Source: Achromobacter sp. UMC46 (lineage in GTDB: Bacteria; Pseudomonadota; Gammaproteobacteria; Burkholderiales; Burkholderiaceae_B). From it: a DNA stretch of 64,000 bases. Location of the stretch: the NCBI RefSeq assembly GCF_014170335.1, contig NZ_LZZS01000016.1, positions 124,001 through 188,000 on the forward strand, read 5' to 3'. Positions 25,493-34,397 of this stretch are shown here, one piece after another. The translations under genes and the position numbers were made by a program. The notes beneath the pieces were generated by a model, which worked only from the letters and a program-made list of their open reading frames with translations, ran no database searches and was not told the DNA's origin. The number at the start of each line of letters is the position of its first letter. The first letter of the stretch is position 1.

Positions 25493-26272
25493 ATGCGTAA
25501 AGGCCTGATCGTCTTGCTGATGTGGTTAGGGATGTTGGCGGGCTGCAATGGCGAGCCTAGCTACAAGGGCCTGACGTTTGTTGCGTTCAACTACACCCCT
25601 TGGGATATCGACACCATACAAATCATCGATAGCGAGGGCCGTACGGCGAGTTCGGGCGCAATGGGGGTGGGAGGTGGTGAAGGATCGGGAACGTGTTGCT
25701 ACACGCTCAAAGGGACGGACTTCATAGTGAAATGGCGTGGTGCCGACGGGGAGTTGGCCAAAAAGCACATGTTTGACGGAAAACTTGAAGAGGTCATCTT
25801 CAACAAGGAAACACGCGTCCATTTCCCCCCCGCTGCGTTGCCGGCGGGCAACGGCCCGCTCTATCTCGAGTTGCATATCTATCCGGATGAGCACATGGAA
25901 ATCGCGCTTAGCCGAAAGTTGCTCGGGCAGACGCGTCTGCCCTTGGTCGCGGTCACGGACTGGATCTACAAGGAGCACCGCAGCGCATTCGGAAATTATA
26001 AGAACGGCGATGAGGTGCTGCGTGTTCTAGGAAAGGTGGCGAAGACGGCCTGGGTCAAGTATCGCCTTGAGGACAAGCGGGATCTGCAGCAATACATGTA
26101 TTTGTACTTCACCGTGGCATCGAATTTCGACGCAGATCCCCAAATCGCAGCAATGTTGGCGAAGCCTGGCCGGCAGCCAGGCGAATTCGCGGCCGCGGTG
26201 CAAGCCCTGTCGAAAGAGGAGGTCGCGCGGCTTAAGGCGACCGGGACGCCACCGGGAGATAAAAATGCTTGA
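25493..26272 (+). CDS. DUF3304-like lipoprotein, probable immunity to the Tle-like effector
   Basis: About 259 residues. A lipoprotein signal with lipobox L-A-G-C (C18) is followed by a domain starting KGLTFVAFNYTPWDIDTIQI with GSGTCCYTL, features I associate with DUF3304 proteins found beside type VI lipase effectors. Periplasmic lipoproteins of this sort block the matching phospholipase in the producing cell. GGAGG at 25483-25487 supports the ATG at 25493; an upstream in-frame ATG at 25463 is also possible but would put ten polar residues before the signal peptide. It overlaps the effector gene by 8 bases, so both are tightly coupled. Confidence 0.82.
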   Translation: MRKGLIVLLMWLGMLAGCNGEPSYKGLTFVAFNYTPWDIDTIQIIDSEGRTASSGAMGVGGGEGSGTCCYTLKGTDFIVKWRGADGELAKKHMFDGKLEEVIFNKETRVHFPPAALPAGNGPLYLELHIYPDEHMEIALSRKLLGQTRLPLVAVTDWIYKEHRSAFGNYKNGDEVLRVLGKVAKTAWVKYRLEDKRDLQQYMYLYFTVASNFDADPQIAAMLAKPGRQPGEFAAAVQALSKEEVARLKATGTPPGDKNA

Positions 26273-28577
26273 TGAATCGTCCGGCAGCTTGCCGCCGGTG
26301 GATCGAACGCCTGCGTCCGTGTTGAAAAAGATGGCGGAGAACCAGGCAGCCTATCCCAAAAATGATTGCCAAGAATGTGGCGCGGTGATCAGAATCGGGT
26401 TCTTCTTCGATGGATTTGGCCGCAGCCGTGATGCCGATCGGGCGCATCCCACGTTTTATTCGAACATCTGCCGGCTTTGGGAGGCCCATTACATACAGAC
26501 TGATCGCGGTCGTCCGGAGAATCAGTTCTGGTTCCGCTTCTACTACTCTGGTTTGGGCACGGAGCTCAATGAGGACGCCAAGTCCGACGATATGATTTAT
26601 GCCGCCACCGTTGCGGGCGCCAAGATCCTGAGTGAAGGGGCGAAGATCCTGAGTTCGGCGGCGAAAAACATCACTCGAACCGATGAGATCCCTGAGCATG
26701 ACATGATGAAGCGCCTGCGGGGCGCGACGCAGAAGATGGTCAAGGATGGCTCGTTCCAGCCGATGGTGAAGGCATATAAAGACGTTGTAAAGGACGTCAA
26801 GGAACTGCCGGATAAAGTGGTCCGGATCTGGAACGCATGGGATCCGGAGCGCTTGACGAACCGGGCGAAAGGAACCATCCGCGGGTTTTGGTCAGGCTTC
26901 AAGAAGAACCCGCTGAAAGTGGCATGGACGGCCGGCAAAGAGGCCGTCAAATCCACCGTGATGGAGGGCGTGCCTGTCATTCGTGATAACGAGACGGTGG
27001 CCTACCTTATGGGAACAGGGGTCGACGTACGTGTGGATGCCGCGCTGCGCCAACTCAAGGCTGCCCACGAGTCGGTCAGCGCTGGAATGAATAAAGTGCG
27101 CCACATCGAGATCTGTGTGTTTGGTGGAGATCGAGGCGGCGTCATGGCGCGGCAGTTCGTGAATGACGTGATCAAGAAGTATCGACGCCGCAACGATAAG
27201 GATCTGGCGATACGCGGGGAGAACGGAGCCCCGGACGCCGAGATCCGGATACGCTTTCTGGGGCTGCTGGACTCGGTTTCGTCGATCATGGATGAAAGTA
27301 CGTTCCTTGGTTTTTTTCCGTTTACCGATTTGCTTAAGCAGACCCACAAGGACCGTACGCTGACGGTTCCGTCTGCGGTGGAGAAATGCGTACATTTCGC
27401 AGCCGGCCACGAACTGCGCGCGAATCAGCGTCTGGACAGCCTGGAGAAGACGCGCGGTGAACAATATCTGTACCCCGGGTCCAGCGGCGACGTGACGGGT
27501 GTCAGTGCGGAGGGGTCGCTGGGTAGCCGCAGCGAACTGTCCAGAGTCCCGCTGCGGGACATGTTGAATCGGGCAATGGCCCACGGTGCGGCCCTGTACA
27601 GCATCGAACAGCTATTCGAAATCCGGCCGCTGATCTTCGACAAGTTCTCCCTGTCCGCTCCCCTTAAGGACGGCGGGAAAAGCTACCAGATCACGGAACT
27701 GGTGGACGCCTACCGTGGCGTGGTGAAGTACGAGCCCGGGGTCGAATTCCTGCCGCATATGGAAATCTTCCTGCGCTGGCTCGCCGTCCGGTACCAAGAT
27801 CCCGTCTTCAAAAGTGAACTGTCAGATCCTGCGGAAAAATGGATTCAGGATCGGGACTTCTTCACGCCGCAACAGGCTTACGACGAAGAGTTCCGGCGCG
27901 TCGGCGCAATGTCTAGAGAGGACCGGGCCAAGCCTGAAAACACGGCGCGCCTGAAAGAACTGGAAGCCCTGAAGGACGATCGCCGGGCCAGGGCAGATGC
28001 CAGTCGCGGCGAGTTGCCGCCCAAACGCTTCAAGCCGTTGTGGCAACGTCTGGAAGAAGAGTATCGGGCGCTTGAGAAGGAAGAGAATGACGAGGCCGAG
28101 CTGGAAAGATACCGGGAGGAGGTGGCCCGCACCGATCCCGAGCGCGTACGGCGTATCGAACAAGTCAACACCATCATGAACGAACCGGCAAGGGTCCGCG
28201 ACGAGATTATGCGGCGTCAGGGCCTTACCGTCAGCGAGGATGAAAAGCCCAAAGACCCCCTGGCCGACATGAAGGCCAAGCGCGTCATGCAGCAACGCCT
28301 GCTGACGGTATGGCGCGAAGCCAGCGCGGGGACGAATCCGCTTCCTGAGAAGGTCATGGCGCTGTTCGATTTTCTGGTGCACGACGCCATGCTGAGTAGC
28401 TGGCCCGACCATTTGCTGGCCAGTACGTCGATGTACTTTCGCGTGCGTGACAAGGACATCTTCGGCAAGACGGACTACAAGGCCGAGGACGCAAAGATGA
28501 AAGCGGACCTTGAAAACGTCACGCGCACGGAGAAGATGCGGGCAAATCTCGAAGGGCTGGCGCCTGCGCGCCTGTAG
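26265..28577 (+). CDS. Tle1-like (DUF2235) T6SS effector with Asp in place of the nucleophile Ser
   Basis: 770 residues. The DUF2235 alpha/beta-hydrolase pattern is clear: IRIGFFFDGFGRSRD (43-56) with D49, SNICRLWEAHY, the nucleophile elbow around 284-294, FLGLLDSVSS with D336, and a C-terminal LVHDAM with H706 as a possible triad histidine. In Tle1 phospholipases the elbow reads G-x-S-x-G; here it is G287-G-D289-R-G291. The codon is GAT, two base changes from most Ser codons. The C-terminal third (about 540-660) is charged and coiled-coil-like. It is coupled to the lipoprotein gene and the DUF4123 gene, so secretion through VgrG1 is likely. Whether it is an active enzyme is open. Confidence 0.82.
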   Translation: MLDESSGSLPPVDRTPASVLKKMAENQAAYPKNDCQECGAVIRIGFFFDGFGRSRDADRAHPTFYSNICRLWEAHYIQTDRGRPENQFWFRFYYSGLGTELNEDAKSDDMIYAATVAGAKILSEGAKILSSAAKNITRTDEIPEHDMMKRLRGATQKMVKDGSFQPMVKAYKDVVKDVKELPDKVVRIWNAWDPERLTNRAKGTIRGFWSGFKKNPLKVAWTAGKEAVKSTVMEGVPVIRDNETVAYLMGTGVDVRVDAALRQLKAAHESVSAGMNKVRHIEICVFGGDRGGVMARQFVNDVIKKYRRRNDKDLAIRGENGAPDAEIRIRFLGLLDSVSSIMDESTFLGFFPFTDLLKQTHKDRTLTVPSAVEKCVHFAAGHELRANQRLDSLEKTRGEQYLYPGSSGDVTGVSAEGSLGSRSELSRVPLRDMLNRAMAHGAALYSIEQLFEIRPLIFDKFSLSAPLKDGGKSYQITELVDAYRGVVKYEPGVEFLPHMEIFLRWLAVRYQDPVFKSELSDPAEKWIQDRDFFTPQQAYDEEFRRVGAMSREDRAKPENTARLKELEALKDDRRARADASRGELPPKRFKPLWQRLEEEYRALEKEENDEAELERYREEVARTDPERVRRIEQVNTIMNEPARVRDEIMRRQGLTVSEDEKPKDPLADMKAKRVMQQRLLTVWREASAGTNPLPEKVMALFDFLVHDAMLSSWPDHLLASTSMYFRVRDKDIFGKTDYKAEDAKMKADLENVTRTEKMRANLEGLAPARL

Positions 28578-28659
28578 CTCGGATGACGCACCCGAGGCCT
28601 GACGGCGTGCCGGTGGACATGCGCAGGCTAACGTCGGCGGCGGCAAATCAGGCCGGCGC

Positions 28660-29283
28660 CTACTTCGCCGCCTGCACCTCTACCTTGACAGTATTGGACC
28701 GCAAGCCGTTGGCTTCGACGTACACCTCATACGTAGCCGGGTTGGCCGGCAGTCCGGCACGGGCCGCCAGATCCGTGCTGAACTGCGTGCCGACGCTCAT
28801 GCCCGGGGCGACCGGTTGCCCCCGGGGTGGGCGCGAACTGGCGATGGTGTCGACCTCGACACCGGGGCGGGTCGGCAGCTTGTATTCGAACGCCACGCCT
28901 TCGTAGACCTTCCGCGTTTCGATGTCCGTCGCCACGATGCGCGGCAAGGCCGGGTGTTGCACCGCAGGCACGATGCCGCGCGCGCACACGGGGATGACCA
29001 GCGCGCCGGACGCTTGTGGCCAGACGCGGGCGGGCGCCGCCAGATGGAGTTGTTCGTCGTAGCCGTCGTTGGCGGGCATGCAGGCGTGGTCGCGCATGCT
29101 GTTGATCGGAACGGAGGCGAAGGAAGCGGGATCGGTCCAGTCGGGATTCATGGTCTTCTGCGGCGTGACGGATGGGGGGTGAGCCGACGCCGCCGGGTTG
29201 ACGGCCCAGGCGGCGGCGATGAACAGCAGGGCGAAGGCGCGCGCCGGCAAGCGGCGCCTCGCGTCAGGACGAGGTCCAGCCAT
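28660..29283 (-). CDS. Secreted protein overlapping the vgrG2-metalloprotease gene, candidate immunity protein
   Basis: 207 residues from the ATG at 29283. An Arg-rich start and hydrophobic segment ending near AASA form a signal peptide. The mature protein has four or five cysteines, a beta-rich middle and an Ig-like last strand pair (TYEVYVEANGLRSNTVKV). The start codon lies 20 bases inside the 3' end of the metalloprotease-bearing vgrG gene, so translation is coupled. A small periplasmic protein in this place is best explained as immunity against the metalloprotease domain. I do not recognise the family. Confidence 0.68.
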   Translation of the reverse strand: MAGPRPDARRRLPARAFALLFIAAAWAVNPAASAHPPSVTPQKTMNPDWTDPASFASVPINSMRDHACMPANDGYDEQLHLAAPARVWPQASGALVIPVCARGIVPAVQHPALPRIVATDIETRKVYEGVAFEYKLPTRPGVEVDTIASSRPPRGQPVAPGMSVGTQFSTDLAARAGLPANPATYEVYVEANGLRSNTVKVEVQAAK

Positions 29284-32200
29284 TGGACATGTCCACCTTG
29301 CGCGCGGCATCCGCGCACGACTGGCAGAAGCGGATGCTCTGGCAGTCGCCGCCGAACATCACGCAGGCGCCGACGTTGTTGGCATTTGCCTGGCTGGCGG
29401 GCAGGCCGAAGTGGCAGTGGTTGCCGGATTCGGAATAGAAGTAGCGGCCGCCATCCAGTTTGGACACGTCATACAGTTCGCCGCCTTCGTTGGCGTTGGC
29501 CCACTCCGGTCCGCTGGGCGTCATGCCCAGCAGGTGGCCGATTTCATGGACCAGCGTTTCTTGCTGATACGCCATCGTCGCCTGTTGCCAGGGCGTGCGC
29601 ACAGCGACGCCCAGGATGTTGGTGCCCAGGAAGGCCACGCCGCCGGCGGCGCTTTCCATGAGTTTCACGCGCAGGATGATCCGGCCGGACGCGGGCGTCG
29701 GCAAAAGGCCCGCCATGCGCACCCTGACGCTCAGGCAGGCGCTGGGTTCCGTGGTGCTGTTCGTGATCGGCGTGACGCGGTCTTTGGGAACCACGGCGCG
29801 TTTGACCGTTCCTGCCGCGTCGGTGTATTCGAACAGGCATTCCAGGAACCAATCGTCGTTCGGGTCGATGTTCAACCAGAGGTACGCGGGGTTGCCGTCG
29901 GGGCCAAGCAGATCCATCTCGACGTCGCCCACGCCCGGGCCGGCATTGGCGCGGATGATCAGCGGGGCGATGGGCCATTGCGCCGCCAGCCGGTCGATAT
30001 GGCAGACCGCGATGGTGTAGGGCTCGTGCCGCGCACCTTCCGACCGGGGATACACCGACTGGACCAGTTGCCGCATCCGCGCGTCGCCCTCGTCCGTCCA
30101 GACATCCGAGTTGGCGTCGCCGCGCGTTTGCACGTACGGCAGTTGCAGCACGTCGATGCCATGGCGCGCGTATTCGTTGGCGGTCGGCTGGAAACCGTAG
30201 CGGCGCTCCATGTTCTCGGGGCCGGGCATGCGGATTTCCTGGATGTACATGCGGCGGACGGTCTCGATCATTTCGGTCATGACCGTCTGGTTCTGGTCGT
30301 TCAAGACTTCGAACAGATACGTGTTCAGGCCGGCCGCGGGCAGCGTGATGTTGTCGACGACCTTTGTGCCGTCGGGATCGGTCACGTACTGGTAGGTGGA
30401 TTGGTCGGGGTCGCGGTACAGGGGTTGCCGGCTGCGCTCGCGGGCCGTGTAGACGGCGTTGGTGCGGCGGGCCATGACCTTGACCGTGAACCGGTGTTCC
30501 CCCCGGCGGTTGAACGACACGCGGATCTTGGGCCGGTTGGTCTGGCGGTCCAGGCTGTTCAATGCCTGGCCGTCGTTCCAGCGCGCTTCCGAGGTCTTCA
30601 GGTTCACGTACTGCAACTGCGCGCCGCTCTGGCTGCGGTAGGTCGACGCGGCTCGCGTACCGCCTTCGGTTCCGCCGCCTTCCGTCCCGGCGCTGTCCGC
30701 CATGCCGCCCGCGCCGTCCTGGCCGGCGGGTCGCGTCGCGGTGCCCGGCAGGCCGATGCCTGCGGCGTCCATGACGCGGCGGGCCAGACCGGGGAAGGGC
30801 GAATTCGCCACCGCCGGGATGTTCATGATGGTTTCGGCCACCTTGGGCAGCGTGATGCTCGTCACGCTGGGCGACTGGAGGATCGCGCCCACCACGACCG
30901 GGATGGCGGAGTCGCTGAGCCCGGGCGTGCTGAGGATCGCGCCCGCGACTGCCGGGATGTTGTCCGCATTGACGTCCGGCATGGCCATCAGCGTATTGAC
31001 GGCGGACCCGAGCGACGCGCCCTTGTCGCCCATGGCGTTCATCGCCTGGGTCATCATGGGCTGGATCGCCGCGCCGACGCCGCCCTGCGCGCCACCTGCG
31101 GTGGTCAGCCCGGAGGCCGCCGACAGCGACGAGGCCATGTCGCCCGCCTGCTTCGCCATGCCCGTGGCCTGCGCGGCCATGCCGCTGACTTGGGCGGCGG
31201 CGCCGGCAGCCTCGGTGACCGATGCCGGCATTGCCGATGCCAAGGCGCCGGCCGCGCCTTCCGTCAACGAAGGCATGCCACCCATCAACGACGGCGTGGC
31301 GCCGCCCATCAGGGAAGGCGTCGCGTCCGCCAAGGCGGCGCCGGCCATCCGGCCGGCCCCGGCGTTGCCGATGGCGGCGCCCGCCATGTTGCCCGCCATG
31401 TCGCCTGCCTTCCCGGCCGCGGCCGACATCATGCCGGCGCCCGCCTGCTGGGCCGAGGCCACGGCGCCGGTCGCCCGGGCCGCGATGTCCTGCGCGGGCT
31501 TGAGCGCATCGCTGGCCATGGACTTGGCGCGGTCGAGCATGCCCGATGCGCTGTCCTGCAACGATGCCAGGCCGCTGGATACGGCGCTGGCGCCTTTGGC
31601 CAGGGTGGCCCCTACACCACCCGCCGCCGCCGCGCCCGAGGCGCCTGTGGCGGCTGTGGCGGCCGCTGCGGTGCCTGCCACGGCGTCGGACGCGCCTGCG
31701 GCATTGACCGCCTGGCCGGATCCCGCCAGCGCTTGCAGCATCTGATCGGGCCGGTGCACCAGTTCAGCCTTCACCAGCATCACGTCGCCCACTTGCGTGG
31801 ACGGCAGCGCCGGCAAGGCGGCGGCGTCGCTGGCGGGGCCGATCAGGTTGTGCGATGCGCCTTTGACCGAGAACATGCCCGGCCCCTTGAAGAGGATGTC
31901 GGCGCCGTCCATGACGATGCTGCCGCCGGCCGCCTGCAGGGTGATGCGCTGGTTCGCCAGGATCTCGATGCTGTCGGTGGTCGACGTGATGGTGACGTCT
32001 TGGCCGGCCAGCAGTTCCAGCATGTCGGTATGCGCATGGAGGGACACCGGCGCATTGGCTGCGATGGCGCGGATGCCGCCGTCCTGGACGAACAGGCTGG
32101 TGGCGCGCCCCGATGCGCTGGCGAACGTCTGGCGCGCGGCGACATGGCCGTCGGCTTGCGCGGTGACATGCAGGTTTTCGCTGGCGTGCAGGATGGCGGA

Positions 32201-34372
32201 CGCCGGGGTGGCCAGGTTCAGCGAGGCGGGCGCGTCGATCAACATGCGCGCGCCGTCGATGCGTTCAACGGGTTCCGTGCCGCTGCGTTCGCCGTCGCTG
32301 GCCTTGACCGCCTGTTGGCCGCCCACGCTGGCCGGATAGCGGCCCCGGGCCTTGGGGTCCACGGCTTCGGTCAACGCGTCGAACTGGTCTGTCGCGGCCA
32401 GCGGCCGCGCCTGGCGCTGCGTGGCGGCCGCGTTGATGCGCTGGGCGGAAAGCTGCGCGCCGCGCATAAGCGCCAATGCCTGCGAGGCGTCCGCCTGGGT
32501 CGACCGGGCGTCCTCCTGCGCAGTGGCCGACAGCAGCATGCCTTGGCCTGACCGGACCACGGTCCACGCGTCCGAGCGCAGTTCGAAGCCGGTGCCGCGC
32601 CATTCGCCGCGGCTGGATTCGTCCGCCGCCTGCTTGACCAGATAGCCCAACCCCAGTTGCGAGGCGGCGATCGAGCTGGACAGCCGGGTGCGGACCTGGC
32701 CCGCCGTGTCATCGAACAGCCACTGGCTGTGGCCTTGGCCGTCCAGGCCCTGGCTGTGCCAGCCGCTCAGCGTGCCGGGGTGATTGGCCTCGGCGTCCAC
32801 GCCGGCCGACCAGGGGGGCAAGTCCGCGTCGTTGTAAAGCTGGGCGACCACGACCGGCTGGTCGATGTCGCCGTCCAGGAACTCGACCACCACTTCGGTG
32901 CCTTGGCGCGGCAGGTGGTGCGCGCCCCAGTTGGGGCCGGCCTGGGCGCCGGTCACGCGCAGCCAGGTGCCCGAGCTGTCGTCGCCCGGCGCATTGCCGG
33001 CGTCGTCGCCGTGGCTGCGGTGGGGCAGGCCGCCGGCCAGGGGCCGCTTGCCGCGCTGCCAGGGGAATTGGACTTTGACGCGCAGGTCGCGGCCCGAGGT
33101 GATGGCGGCGTCCTGCGCCGTCACGACGACGGCCGTCACGCCTTCCGGCGCGGTGGGCTTGGCCCGCCAGGCCGGCAGGAGCGAGGCCGCGGCCGGCAGG
33201 GCGCTGAACGTGTTGCGGTAGGCGCCGCGTTCCAGGTCCGGCGCTTTGAGTCCCTGCGCGGCTTGGGCGCCCAGGTTATTGGCGGCTTCATGCGTCACGC
33301 GCAGCAGCGTGTAGCGGTTGCCCCCCATTTCGTCCACGGCCTGGCCCGAACCTTCCGCATAACGGTCGTGCTGTGTCAGGGCGAAGGTGTGGCCCGGCAT
33401 CATCTGGCGGGCAGTGCCGCCGCCTTCGAACCGCACCATGCGGGATTCATGCGCTTGCAGGCTGCGTGCGGCCAGGGCCTCGGCGCCGGCATCGTCCGTG
33501 TAGCGGCCGTGGCCGTCGAAGTCGTAGTCTTCCAGCGGCGGCACCGCGCCCGCGTCCAGGTCCGACCTGGCTTCGGCGCCGTGCGCCAGCAGGGCCCGCT
33601 CGTTCCACGCGACACGGGTGACACGGTTGGGCTGCACGGCGCGCGCTGCGCTAAAGCGGACGATGCTGTCTTCGGATTCGGTGGCATCGGCACGGTGAAA
33701 GCGCAGGGGCGACGCGGGGTGCTCCGGGCGCGCGGCGCCCGCGTCGAACACGACAAGGCGATGCTGCGCGCCGCCCGTGCCGCCGGCATCCTGGCCGCTG
33801 TCTTGCTGATGGTCAAAGCGGAAACTCAGGCCCGACTCCGCCATCAGGCGCAGCACGAATGCCAGGTCGGTTTCCCGGTATTGGGTGCGGACCGGGCGGG
33901 GCGCCAGCGGTTCGCTGATGTCGAAGGCGAACGACGCCAACGGGTAGTCCGCGAAGATCTCGGTCAGGATGTCGGTGGCCGACTTGTCCTGGTAGAGAAA
34001 GCTGTCGCGGCGCAGGCGCAGGGTCGACAGCCAGGGGGCGGCATGCAGGCGATAGCGCGCCAGGCCGCCATCCGCGCCCAATGCGTCCACGCCTTCCACG
34101 ACCGCATGCCAGCGGCGGCGGCTGCCGTCGGCCAGCAGCAGGTCAACGCTGATTTCCTTGCCCAGCAGCGGCTCCACGTCCAGCTCCGCCGAGGGCGCCA
34201 GGCAGTCCAGGGTCAGGGCGAAAAGTTCGGAGACGCCTTCTTGCAGGCGCATGCGTTCGGCCGTCAGCGCGTCGCCCAAGGGCGTGCGCACCTGTATCAG
34301 GCGCGCGTTCTGGGACAAGGCGGTGGCGTCCAGGCTGCTGTAGCCCGCAGGCAAGGAAGTGCGATCGGTCAT
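29264..34372 (-). CDS. vgrG: Evolved VgrG with C-terminal zinc metalloprotease domain
   Basis: 1702 residues, about twice a plain VgrG. Residues 1 to about 860 are a full VgrG: PVRTQYRETDLAFVLRLMAE in the gp27-like part, OB-fold at about 425-512, then a DUF2345-type region. A long Ala/Gly/Met/Ser-rich linker (about 890-1225) with repeats such as TPSLMGG follows. The last part (about 1245-1702) starts with beta-rich segments and ends in a peptidase with HEIGHLLG (1609-1616) and a Cys/His-rich tail (NHCHFG at 1651-1656, then CQSC), giving candidates for the third zinc ligand. The domain is probably a toxin delivered on the spike itself. It is upstream of a small secreted protein gene that overlaps its end and 25 bases downstream of tssL. 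Confidence 0.93.
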   Translation of the reverse strand: MTDRTSLPAGYSSLDATALSQNARLIQVRTPLGDALTAERMRLQEGVSELFALTLDCLAPSAELDVEPLLGKEISVDLLLADGSRRRWHAVVEGVDALGADGGLARYRLHAAPWLSTLRLRRDSFLYQDKSATDILTEIFADYPLASFAFDISEPLAPRPVRTQYRETDLAFVLRLMAESGLSFRFDHQQDSGQDAGGTGGAQHRLVVFDAGAARPEHPASPLRFHRADATESEDSIVRFSAARAVQPNRVTRVAWNERALLAHGAEARSDLDAGAVPPLEDYDFDGHGRYTDDAGAEALAARSLQAHESRMVRFEGGGTARQMMPGHTFALTQHDRYAEGSGQAVDEMGGNRYTLLRVTHEAANNLGAQAAQGLKAPDLERGAYRNTFSALPAAASLLPAWRAKPTAPEGVTAVVVTAQDAAITSGRDLRVKVQFPWQRGKRPLAGGLPHRSHGDDAGNAPGDDSSGTWLRVTGAQAGPNWGAHHLPRQGTEVVVEFLDGDIDQPVVVAQLYNDADLPPWSAGVDAEANHPGTLSGWHSQGLDGQGHSQWLFDDTAGQVRTRLSSSIAASQLGLGYLVKQAADESSRGEWRGTGFELRSDAWTVVRSGQGMLLSATAQEDARSTQADASQALALMRGAQLSAQRINAAATQRQARPLAATDQFDALTEAVDPKARGRYPASVGGQQAVKASDGERSGTEPVERIDGARMLIDAPASLNLATPASAILHASENLHVTAQADGHVAARQTFASASGRATSLFVQDGGIRAIAANAPVSLHAHTDMLELLAGQDVTITSTTDSIEILANQRITLQAAGGSIVMDGADILFKGPGMFSVKGASHNLIGPASDAAALPALPSTQVGDVMLVKAELVHRPDQMLQALAGSGQAVNAAGASDAVAGTAAAATAATGASGAAAAGGVGATLAKGASAVSSGLASLQDSASGMLDRAKSMASDALKPAQDIAARATGAVASAQQAGAGMMSAAAGKAGDMAGNMAGAAIGNAGAGRMAGAALADATPSLMGGATPSLMGGMPSLTEGAAGALASAMPASVTEAAGAAAQVSGMAAQATGMAKQAGDMASSLSAASGLTTAGGAQGGVGAAIQPMMTQAMNAMGDKGASLGSAVNTLMAMPDVNADNIPAVAGAILSTPGLSDSAIPVVVGAILQSPSVTSITLPKVAETIMNIPAVANSPFPGLARRVMDAAGIGLPGTATRPAGQDGAGGMADSAGTEGGGTEGGTRAASTYRSQSGAQLQYVNLKTSEARWNDGQALNSLDRQTNRPKIRVSFNRRGEHRFTVKVMARRTNAVYTARERSRQPLYRDPDQSTYQYVTDPDGTKVVDNITLPAAGLNTYLFEVLNDQNQTVMTEMIETVRRMYIQEIRMPGPENMERRYGFQPTANEYARHGIDVLQLPYVQTRGDANSDVWTDEGDARMRQLVQSVYPRSEGARHEPYTIAVCHIDRLAAQWPIAPLIIRANAGPGVGDVEMDLLGPDGNPAYLWLNIDPNDDWFLECLFEYTDAAGTVKRAVVPKDRVTPITNSTTEPSACLSVRVRMAGLLPTPASGRIILRVKLMESAAGGVAFLGTNILGVAVRTPWQQATMAYQQETLVHEIGHLLGMTPSGPEWANANEGGELYDVSKLDGGRYFYSESGNHCHFGLPASQANANNVGACVMFGGDCQSIRFCQSCADAARKVDMSNGWTSS

Positions 34373-34397
34373 GGTGCGTGGCCGTCCGAAGGAACCG

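Noticed and set aside
30690-31690. Low-complexity part of vgrG2 considered as a frameshift or assembly error
   Set aside because: The frame stays open on both sides, and the VgrG core upstream and peptidase domain downstream are in the same frame, so it is a genuine linker.
29198-32551. Open frame of 1117 codons opposite vgrG2
   Set aside because: It is antisense to the clearly coding VgrG-metalloprotease gene. Its translation is rich in Arg, Gly, His and Gln with no known domain, as expected from the complementary frame of GC-rich DNA.
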